A stretch of 64,000 nucleotides of DNA. It comes from Mucilaginibacter phenanthrenivorans (GTDB taxonomy: Bacteria; Bacteroidota; Bacteroidia; Sphingobacteriales; Sphingobacteriaceae). The notes under the pieces are model-generated. The model had not been told where the DNA came from, searched no databases, and worked only from the letters and a program-made list of their open reading frames with translations. Below are positions 52,151 to 59,939 of the stretch, one piece after another (position 1 is the stretch's first letter; each line of letters begins with the position of its first letter). The translations under genes were made by a program, and so were the position numbers. The stretch spans positions 992,001-1,056,000 of the forward strand of contig NZ_JAHVAP010000001.1 in assembly GCF_024721155.1 (NCBI RefSeq), read 5' to 3'.

Positions 52151-52228
52151 GGTTTAGTTCATTGTTAATGGTTAATGGTTCATAGCTGGAATCTCCTTTT
52201 CAACTAATCTCCTATCTCTAGTTTCTAA
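52151..52228. repeat. Spacer P9-P8 with degenerate repeats
   Basis: 78 bases. TTTAGTTCATTGTTAATGG and GGTTCATAGCTGG, then TTTTCAACTAATCTCCTATC and TCTAGTTTCTAATCAC, where the complement of the final TCA is the P9 stop. Confidence 0.7.
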
Positions 52229-54661
52229 TCACTCGGAACGCAAACTCTTCACAGGGTTCGTCAATGCAGCCTTTATAGACTGAAAACTGATGGTTACAAA
52301 AGCTATAATTAATGCGATTACACCTGCCATTAACAATACCCACCAGCTTACATTAATCCGGAATGCAAAATCAAGCAGCCATTTATTCATGGAGAACCAG
52401 GCGACAGGCAGGGCAATTATTGCCGCAACCAGTACGAGCTTTAAAAAGTCTTTTGATAGTTCCTGCACTATTTGCGGTACGCTGGCGCCCAATACCTTAC
52501 GCACTCCTATTTCCTTAACCCTTTGTGTTATGGTAAAGGCTGATAAACCAAATAAGCCCAGGCATGCTATAAAAATAGCGATGCATGAGAATATGGTGAA
52601 CAAGCTGCCCTGTTGTTGTTCGCTGTTGTAAAGCTGACCGAATTTTTCATCCAAAAAAGTAAATTCAAATGGTGTTTCGGGCAGGTATTTGTGCCAGGTT
52701 TCCTGGATAGCCTGGATCGCTGCTTGTGTATTATTACCGTCAACCTTTATCGACAGCTTTCCATAATAGGCATTACGGGCAGGTAGGCTAAACAATAACG
52801 GAATGATCTTTTGATGTAACGATTCGAAATGAAAATCTTTAACCACCCCTATTATTTTTCCTTTAACGCCGCCATATTGCATGTCTTTGCCCAAAGCATT
52901 TTCAGACGTCTTCCAGCCAAATTCCTTAACGGCCTCTTCATTTATTATAAAATTGTTGGTATCGGTTGAAAAGGCTTTTGAAAAATTTCTGCCGGCGGCC
53001 ATTTGCATACCATATGTTGGGATAAAGCCATAATCGGTTGTGATATACTTGAGGTCGATTTTGATGGGTTGTAACGATCCTCCCTCGATTATTGAAGCGT
53101 TCTGGTCGTCCAATAGCCGTCCTGATGGGATGCGCGACGATATACCCAAATCCTTAATGGCGCTATTTTTTTTCAGATCATTCTTGAACGCATCATATTG
53201 CCTGTTTAGGACGTAAGGATAACCCATTGTTATAATATGGTCTTTATTAAAACCGAGCGCCAATTTTTGAATGTATTGCAATTGCTGAAAAACTACCGTG
53301 GTGGCCACGATCAGGATAATGGAAATAGAAAACTGTACTACTACCAGTACTTTTCTGAACGAGATGTTTCCCTGGCCTACCTTTACAATTCCCTTTAAAA
53401 CCTTTACCGGTAAGAATGACGACATAAAGATTGCCGGGTAGATCCCGCTTATCAGCCCGATAACAAACGGGAGCGCTATTATTGGCAATAAGATATTCCA
53501 TTGCAGCAGGCTGCTGATCGACAGAAACTGCCCCGAAAGCTTATTTACAAACGGTATCAGTAACACGGTTAACACAGATGCCAGGATCAATGCTACCCAG
53601 GTTATTAGCACCGATTCGCTTAAAAACTGCCCGATGATCTCCTTGCGCTGTGCACCGATCACCTTTCTGATACCAATTTCCCTTGCCCTTAATGCCGAAC
53701 GGGCAGTAGACAAGTTCATATAATTTATACAGGCAATTAGCAGGATAAACAGGGCAATAGCCGAGAAGATCATTACTCTTTTGATATCGCCATTTTCCTC
53801 TATCTCATCGTCGAGATGCGATTTAAGGTGGATATCCGTAAGGTTTTCCAATTCCAGTTTAGTTACCTGATGGGTTTTTAAGTTGCCGGGCATCCCCTGA
53901 AAGTGAACATATTTGTCAAGGAAATCCGGGAGCTGTGCCTTTACCCTGTCGGCATTATAATCCTTGGGAAACAGTAGGTAGGTATAAAATGAATTATTAC
54001 CATAGTTGGTTTCAAGCTGTTTCTCGCCATACACAGCCGTATCCTTTAAGGTATTGAACGACATCAGGATCTCGGGATGCATGTGTGAATTGGCCGGGAA
54101 TGCCTTAAAGATTCCGGTAACCTTAAAATTATGCTTAAGGTTGTCCAATAGGATACTTTTATTTATTGGGTCTTCGTCGCCAAAATATTTCCTGGCGACA
54201 TCCTCGGTAAGCATAATACTATACGGGTCCAGCAGCCCCTTTTGCTTATCGCCCTTAACGATTGGCACATTAAAAAAGCTGAAAAAATTCTCATCAGCAA
54301 AAACGCTGTTTTTTTCATTAAACAGCTTGTCCTTATACTTCAGTGCAGTACTTCCACTTGGGTAAATCCGGGTGACTTTTTCAATATCCGGGAATGCGGT
54401 TTTTAACAGGGGGCCAAACGGCGGCGCAACGGCACTTAAATGCAGGTTTTCAACACCGGGAGCGGTATAAAAAATACGGGTTACCCGGTATATGTCCTTT
54501 GCGTTTTTATTAAACTTATCATAGCTGCGCTCATTAATAATATAAGCTAAAATTAGCAGGCAACAGGTTAACCCAACGGTTAAACCAAATATGTTGATGA
54601 ATGAAATAAATGGATGCCTTTTGATATTCCGAAACGCACTCCTCAAATAGTTTTTTATCAT
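52229..54661 (-). CDS. P9: MacB/FtsX-type ABC permease (GLTCC subgroup)
   Basis: 810 residues. TM1 is FGLTVGLTCCLLILAYIINERSYDKF, as in P2 and P11. First coupling motif EIGIRKVIGAQRKE after ACINYMNLSTARSALRAR; second EIGVRKVLGASVPQIVQELSKDF. Domain 1 contains FFSFFNVPIVKGDKQKGLLDP and VTGIFKAFPANSHMHPEI. Domain 2 contains YGFIPTYGMQMAAGRNFSK, NEEAVKEFGWKTSENALGK and GVVKDFHFESLHQKIIP. First half ends FLPVKVLKG; tail NPVKSLRSE. The spacer before it (54662-54891) is unusually long for the array. Confidence 0.93.
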   Translation of the reverse strand: MIKNYLRSAFRNIKRHPFISFINIFGLTVGLTCCLLILAYIINERSYDKFNKNAKDIYRVTRIFYTAPGVENLHLSAVAPPFGPLLKTAFPDIEKVTRIYPSGSTALKYKDKLFNEKNSVFADENFFSFFNVPIVKGDKQKGLLDPYSIMLTEDVARKYFGDEDPINKSILLDNLKHNFKVTGIFKAFPANSHMHPEILMSFNTLKDTAVYGEKQLETNYGNNSFYTYLLFPKDYNADRVKAQLPDFLDKYVHFQGMPGNLKTHQVTKLELENLTDIHLKSHLDDEIEENGDIKRVMIFSAIALFILLIACINYMNLSTARSALRAREIGIRKVIGAQRKEIIGQFLSESVLITWVALILASVLTVLLIPFVNKLSGQFLSISSLLQWNILLPIIALPFVIGLISGIYPAIFMSSFLPVKVLKGIVKVGQGNISFRKVLVVVQFSISIILIVATTVVFQQLQYIQKLALGFNKDHIITMGYPYVLNRQYDAFKNDLKKNSAIKDLGISSRIPSGRLLDDQNASIIEGGSLQPIKIDLKYITTDYGFIPTYGMQMAAGRNFSKAFSTDTNNFIINEEAVKEFGWKTSENALGKDMQYGGVKGKIIGVVKDFHFESLHQKIIPLLFSLPARNAYYGKLSIKVDGNNTQAAIQAIQETWHKYLPETPFEFTFLDEKFGQLYNSEQQQGSLFTIFSCIAIFIACLGLFGLSAFTITQRVKEIGVRKVLGASVPQIVQELSKDFLKLVLVAAIIALPVAWFSMNKWLLDFAFRINVSWWVLLMAGVIALIIAFVTISFQSIKAALTNPVKSLRSE

Positions 54662-54891
54662 GGTGTTATTTATTTATCGTTCATTAGTTTATTAGTTCAT
54701 CCGTGTCTTATGGTTACCTACGCCGGCAAAGTGTTCCATTTTTACTCACGGAACACCCGGAACAAAGTGAAACATTCTGACTATCAGAACTATTTCCTTT
54801 TATTAAGGATTATGAGTAGCTAATAATCAGAAACTATACCATCCACCTTTATCTCGAACTCACATTAATTTAACTATTCTCTAATCTCCAA
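54662..54891. other. Long spacer P10-P9 with 7-bp dyad
   Basis: 230 bases. GTTCATTAG-type units follow the P9 start. GTGTTCC (54731-54737) and GGAACAC (54750-54756) form a perfect dyad, with CGGAACA repeated directly at 54749-54762. A short TTCTCTAATCTCCAATTAC tract precedes the P10 stop. There is no copy of the 41-bp element. It may hold an internal promoter or processing site. Confidence 0.5.
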
Positions 54892-57339
54892 TTACTCAGA
54901 ACGCAAACTCTTTACGGGGTTTGCCAGTGCAGCTTTCACTGACTGAAAACTAATGGTTACCAGCGCTATCAGTATTGCCGATACCCCGGATACCACGAAG
55001 ATCCACCAACTGATGTTAATCCGGTATGCGAAATCCTGCAACCATATATTCATAAAATAATAGGCAATTGGCGATGCTATTAAAATGGCGATCATAACAA
55101 GGCTTATGAAATCTCTGCTCAGCATCGATACAATGCTTGAGGCACTGGCACCCAAGACCTTCCTGATCCCTATTTCCTTAACCCGCTGCTGTGCTGTAAA
55201 CGTAGCCAGGCCAAACAATCCCATGCATGAAATAAAGATGGCAATGCCCATCGCTGTGCTCATTAGTTTGGCCGTTTTCTGTTCTTTCTCATATAAATTG
55301 GCAATCGTTTCGTCAAAAAACTTGTATTCGAATTTCTCATTCGGATACACTTCCTTCGAGATCTTTTCTATTTGGGTGATGGTTTTCTTAAAATCATCAG
55401 CCTGTTTGCCTGCGGTGGCGAGCTTTATACTTAACGTTCTTTCATTATCCTTGATAGAGCACAAAAAGAATGGGGTAATAGCCTCATGCAGCGATTTTGA
55501 ATGAAAATCCTTTACAACCCCCACAATTGCGCGCTTTTGATTATTAATACCGACTTCTACAATTTTCCCAAGAGCGTCCTCGGGGTGTTTAAATCCAAGG
55601 GCCCTGGCACAGGTTTCGTTTACCAGGAACTCCGTCAACGTATCCGCATGTCGCAGGTTTCTGCCGGCAATTATCTTCAGACCGAACAGCGGCACATAAT
55701 TTTCATCGCAAAAATCAAATGAGGCATCAATTTTATTTTCTCCGTTGGCGCCTTTATAACTCATATAAGTTCCAGGGTGTCCTGTTGCCGCCGGCGTTAT
55801 CCGGTGGCGGGTTATTAACTGCACTCCCTGTAACTGTTTTATTTTGTTGGCATAAACAGTCAGTTGCTCACTTGTACTATTCCAGCCTGTACGGATAGAT
55901 ATGATCGCATCCTTATTAAAGCCAAGGTCCTTATTCAGTATAAAATGGATCTGGTTGCCGATGACAACTGTGCCTATAATAAAAACCAGCGAAACGGTAA
56001 ACTGAAATACGATCAGCGATTTACGCAGGTAGCTTTTACCATTAAGTTTTTGTGAACCCTCTCCCTTTAAGCTTATCACTGGCAAATAAGACGATAATAC
56101 CCGCGCAGGATAAATCCCCGCAAGCAGTCCTGTAAATATCGTTACCGAAACTAAAAATATTAGGACCGGCGCGCTCAACAGATCCAAAGTAACGCCCGGT
56201 GGAATTAAATTATGGAAAGCTGCCAGCACAGGGTTTGCCATCATAACAGAAACAAATACGGCAACTATCGTTACAAAAAAGGTCTCTATTAAAAATTGTA
56301 TAGTTAAACTTGTTTTACTGCCCCCCAACACCTTACGTACTCCAACTTCCTTAGCCCTGCGCAACGATTGCGCCGTTGAAAGGTTGACAAAGTTTATCAC
56401 AGCTATTACCAAAATAAACAAGGCTATTCCTATAAGGGCATAAAGCGTTGGCAAATGTGCCTTGCGGGTGTAGGAGTCTTCATAGGCGCTGTTAAAGTGA
56501 ACATCTGCTAAAGGCTGTAACTTTAGTTCCACACTATTACCCGGGGGCATTGTTATATGAGCCTTAACAAAGGCTGGAAACTGTTTGGCAACTTGTGCAG
56601 GTGTAACACCCTTTGCCAGCTTTACATATCCCTGTGAATTATAATCCCACATACCCCAATGCTGCAAATCGATATCGTTTTTTAAGAAACTGTGTTGTAT
56701 GGTAGCAAATGACACGAAATCCTTAAACCCAAAGTCAGTATTGTTGCTCCAATCCTTAACAACTCCCGAAACTGTAAGGTGCAACGAATCGTTGTAAGTA
56801 ACATTTCTGCCAATGACGTTCTGCGGCTCAACATCTCCAAAATATTTTTGCACTTCACTTTCAGAAAGCACAATTTTAAATGGCTCTTTTAATGCAGTTG
56901 CGGCATTACCCGCGAGCCATTGGTATTTAAATAGGTTAAAGTATTGTGGCTCGGTAATAATTATGCTTGATACGTCTTCCGCAGCGTCAAATTTCCTGGG
57001 ATCTTTGCTCCCGTCAGGGATGGTAACTTTAAAAGCATAATTATAAAACGCCGTAACATTTTCAAAACCGCTTACCTCGTTCCGGATAGTGATCGGCAAC
57101 GCGCTGATGGTAGAACCCAAATCATCGGTTTTCCCATTCGGGTTATGAAACCTCGCCACTATCCGGTAAATGCGCTCCTTATCAGGGTGAAAATTATCAT
57201 AGCTTAACTCAAAGCTTGTGATCAGGTAAATGACCAAACAAGCGCAAATCCCAAGTGAAAGCCCAAGTACGTTTATGGCAGTGTAAACCTTATTACGGGT
57301 AATGTTGCGCCATGCGGTTTTAAAGTAATTCTTTATCAT
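54892..57339 (-). CDS. P10: MacB/FtsX-type ABC permease
   Basis: 815 residues. TM1 is GLSLGICACLVIYLITSFELSYDNF, nearest to the P6-P8 group by eye. First coupling motif EVGVRKVLGGSKTS after AVINFVNLSTAQSLRRAK; second EIGIRKVLGASASSIVSMLSRDF. Domain 1 includes QYFNLFKYQWLAGNAATALKEPFKIVLSES, close to the P6 pattern; domain 2 includes NYVPLFGLKIIAGRNLRHADT and GVVKDFHSKSLHEAITPFFL. First half ends YLPVISLKGEG, departing from PVKVLKG. Tail NPVKSLRSE. Inside unit P12-P5. Confidence 0.93.
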   Translation of the reverse strand: MIKNYFKTAWRNITRNKVYTAINVLGLSLGICACLVIYLITSFELSYDNFHPDKERIYRIVARFHNPNGKTDDLGSTISALPITIRNEVSGFENVTAFYNYAFKVTIPDGSKDPRKFDAAEDVSSIIITEPQYFNLFKYQWLAGNAATALKEPFKIVLSESEVQKYFGDVEPQNVIGRNVTYNDSLHLTVSGVVKDWSNNTDFGFKDFVSFATIQHSFLKNDIDLQHWGMWDYNSQGYVKLAKGVTPAQVAKQFPAFVKAHITMPPGNSVELKLQPLADVHFNSAYEDSYTRKAHLPTLYALIGIALFILVIAVINFVNLSTAQSLRRAKEVGVRKVLGGSKTSLTIQFLIETFFVTIVAVFVSVMMANPVLAAFHNLIPPGVTLDLLSAPVLIFLVSVTIFTGLLAGIYPARVLSSYLPVISLKGEGSQKLNGKSYLRKSLIVFQFTVSLVFIIGTVVIGNQIHFILNKDLGFNKDAIISIRTGWNSTSEQLTVYANKIKQLQGVQLITRHRITPAATGHPGTYMSYKGANGENKIDASFDFCDENYVPLFGLKIIAGRNLRHADTLTEFLVNETCARALGFKHPEDALGKIVEVGINNQKRAIVGVVKDFHSKSLHEAITPFFLCSIKDNERTLSIKLATAGKQADDFKKTITQIEKISKEVYPNEKFEYKFFDETIANLYEKEQKTAKLMSTAMGIAIFISCMGLFGLATFTAQQRVKEIGIRKVLGASASSIVSMLSRDFISLVMIAILIASPIAYYFMNIWLQDFAYRINISWWIFVVSGVSAILIALVTISFQSVKAALANPVKSLRSE

Positions 57340-57453
57340 GATTGAATCATTAGTTCATTTGTTTATTAGTTCACTAGTATCTTGTGGTTTATAATTTACA
57401 ACAGAAAATCACCTTGGCCATAATTCACCTAATCTCTGATCGCTAGCCTCTAA
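57340..57453. repeat. Spacer P11-P10 with degenerate repeats
   Basis: 114 bases. ATTAGTTCATTTGTTTATTAG units after the P10 start, a 50-base stretch with nothing recognised, then CTAATCTCTGATCGCTAGCC to the P11 stop. Confidence 0.6.
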
Positions 57454-59877
57454 TCACTCTGAACGCAAACTCTTCACCGGGTTAGCCAATGCCGCTTTAA
57501 TAGATTGAAAGCTGATGGTTATTATTGCTACCAACAAGGCTATAGATCCAGCAAGTAAAAACACCCACCACTGGATATTTATCCTGTAGGCAAAATCCTG
57601 CAGCCATTTGCTCATGGCGTACCAGGTTACGGGCATGGCCATCAGCGATGCAATAACGATCAGTCGCAAAAACTCCTTTGATAACATAAATGTGATGCTG
57701 CCCGATGAAGCGCCCAGCACTTTACGGATGCCAATTTCTTTAACCCGTTGCCGTATCATAAACGCCGCTAATCCAAACAGGCCGAGGCTCGCGATAATTA
57801 CCGCGATTATTGCAAATGAGGTAAATACCTTACCTGTACGCTCCTCTGCTTTGTACAGCGACTCAAACTGATCGTCGAGAAACGTATAGCTGAATGGCGT
57901 ACCGGAACTGTATGCATCCCATTGCGTTTTAATATCCCTTACTAACTTGTGCACATCAGCCGTTCTAACTTTTAATATAATATTACCTTCGGGGCGGTTA
58001 GCCGGCAACATCATTAACGGGGCTATCTTTTGTTTGGCAGATGCGAAATTAAAATCTTTAACCACGCCAACAATTGAATAGTGTCGCTGCCCCGAGCGAA
58101 TGATGGTTTTACCAATCGGGTCGTCATTGCCAATCCCTAACTCGTGTACAGCAGTTTCGTTAACAATAACAGAAATAGAGTCGGCAGGTGATGGCGGATA
58201 GAAATTACGTCCCTTAATAATTTGCATTCCCAGCGTAGGGATGTATGAATTTTCAACCCAATAAATACCGGTTGGTATTTCGGATCGCGCCCCCTTATCG
58301 GCGACTTCCTTTACATAAGCAACAGTTCCGCCCATATCCTTAAAGCTTGGTATATTGCCCGATATGGTGGCATTTACTACCCGGCTATCATTCAATAATT
58401 GCTGTTTTAAAGGCACAATGTTATCACGTAAAGCATAGGCATCGTTTATCACCAGCACCTGGTCTTTATTATAGCCAAGTTTTTTGGTCTGCATATAATG
58501 CAACTGCTGATAAACAACTAATGTCGCAATAATTAGTGCTGTTGATATGGCAAACTGGAAAACAATCAGGCTGCTGCGTAAATTACTTTTACTTGCCTGT
58601 GTACCTACGCCATTCCCTTTAAGTATGGCGATTATTTTAAATGACGATAAAAAGAATGCGGGATAAATCCCGGCAACTATGCCCACAAAAAGCGTTAACG
58701 AAACGGATAAAAGCAACGCCTTATAGTTAAGGAAGAATGCGAACGTAAATTGCTTTCCCGAAACATCGTTAAAATAAGGCAGCAGCAGGAACACCATGCC
58801 GAACGCAAAACAAGTAGCCAGCAACGTAAGCATTACCGACTCGGTTAAAAACTGCGATATCAACTTGTTTTTTGCTGAACCGAGTACCTTGCGGATGCCT
58901 ATCTCTTTTGAGCGTTTTGCGGCGCTTGCAATCGACAGGTTAGTGAAATTAATGCAGGCCAGCAGCAAAATAAATATTGCCAGGGCGCTAAATATATAAA
59001 TGTAATGGATGTCGCCATTGGCTTCCAACTCAAATTTGGCTGCGGAGTGTAAATGGATACTGGTAAGCGGCTGTAATTGGAAAATAAATGTGTTTGCCGA
59101 TTTTCGTGCTTCGGCAAGGCTTACGCCCATATCATGCTGAATTTCAGGCACCACGTTTTTTGTAACAAGTTCCGGAAAACGAGCCTCCAGCTTTTTGGGG
59201 TCGGCATTTTTATCAAGCAGCAAGTAGGTATAAAAGCCGATATTGCTCCAGCTTTGCCTGCTAGACGGTTTAACATATGTTGTCATGCTGGTAAATGCAT
59301 CAGCATGAAAATGTGAATCATCCGGAATTTTATCAATTACGCCGGTTACGTTAAAAACAGCACCACCTATAAAAAGCGCTTTACCCAGACCCGGCAAGCT
59401 GCCAAAATATTTTTTTTCCAGTGCTTTAGTTATAACGATTGAGTTGGGCGCAGTTAGCGCCGTTTTGCTGTCGCCGCTTAATAAGGGGATGGAGAAAAGC
59501 CGGAAGAAATTTGAATCGGCCCCCATGATATTATTTTCCTTAAACTTATTTGTTTCATAGCTTACAAATGCAGGGGCAGTAGTTGTAAGACGTGTATAGT
59601 CCAATACCTGCGGGAACGCGTTTTTTATCCCCGGCCCTACAGCAACATCCGGGTTAGGAAATTCTGTTGCGAGATTGCCGTTATACGTGTGAAGCACTAC
59701 TCGATAAATCCGTTTGGCGTTTACCGGGTAGGTATCATAAGTTAATTCACTGTAAAGGTAAGCGCTGATAAGCATGCAGCAAGTAAGCCCAACCGCCAGG
59801 CCAAAAACGTTGATAAACGAGAATACCTTGTTCCGGCTCAAGTTCCGCCACGCGGTTTTTATGAAGTTTTTTATCAT
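57454..59877 (-). CDS. P11: MacB/FtsX-type ABC permease (GLTCC subgroup)
   Basis: 807 residues. TM1 FGLAVGLTCCMLISAYLYSELTYDTY groups it with P2 and P9. First coupling motif EIGIRKVLGSAKNK after ACINFTNLSIASAAKRSK; second EIGIRKVLGASSGSITFMLSKEF. Domain 1 has FFRLFSIPLLSGDSKTALTAPNSIVITK; domain 2 has SYIPTLGMQIIKGRNFYPP, VNETAVHELGIGNDDPIGK and GVVKDFNFASAKQKIAPL. First half ends FKIIAILKGNG, so the mid-chain PVK motif is lost while the C-terminal NPVKSLRSE is kept. Confidence 0.93.
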   Translation of the reverse strand: MIKNFIKTAWRNLSRNKVFSFINVFGLAVGLTCCMLISAYLYSELTYDTYPVNAKRIYRVVLHTYNGNLATEFPNPDVAVGPGIKNAFPQVLDYTRLTTTAPAFVSYETNKFKENNIMGADSNFFRLFSIPLLSGDSKTALTAPNSIVITKALEKKYFGSLPGLGKALFIGGAVFNVTGVIDKIPDDSHFHADAFTSMTTYVKPSSRQSWSNIGFYTYLLLDKNADPKKLEARFPELVTKNVVPEIQHDMGVSLAEARKSANTFIFQLQPLTSIHLHSAAKFELEANGDIHYIYIFSALAIFILLLACINFTNLSIASAAKRSKEIGIRKVLGSAKNKLISQFLTESVMLTLLATCFAFGMVFLLLPYFNDVSGKQFTFAFFLNYKALLLSVSLTLFVGIVAGIYPAFFLSSFKIIAILKGNGVGTQASKSNLRSSLIVFQFAISTALIIATLVVYQQLHYMQTKKLGYNKDQVLVINDAYALRDNIVPLKQQLLNDSRVVNATISGNIPSFKDMGGTVAYVKEVADKGARSEIPTGIYWVENSYIPTLGMQIIKGRNFYPPSPADSISVIVNETAVHELGIGNDDPIGKTIIRSGQRHYSIVGVVKDFNFASAKQKIAPLMMLPANRPEGNIILKVRTADVHKLVRDIKTQWDAYSSGTPFSYTFLDDQFESLYKAEERTGKVFTSFAIIAVIIASLGLFGLAAFMIRQRVKEIGIRKVLGASSGSITFMLSKEFLRLIVIASLMAMPVTWYAMSKWLQDFAYRINIQWWVFLLAGSIALLVAIITISFQSIKAALANPVKSLRSE

Positions 59878-59939
59878 GATTTAGTTCATTGTTGATAGTT
59901 CATTGTTCATAGCCGAAAACTCCTTCTTAACTATCTCAA
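59878..59939. repeat. Spacer P12-P11 with degenerate repeats
   Basis: 62 bases, the shortest spacer. TTTAGTTCATTGTTGATAG and TTCATTGTTCATAGCCG are followed by a shortened TTAACTATCTCAATCAC at the P12 stop. Confidence 0.65.
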
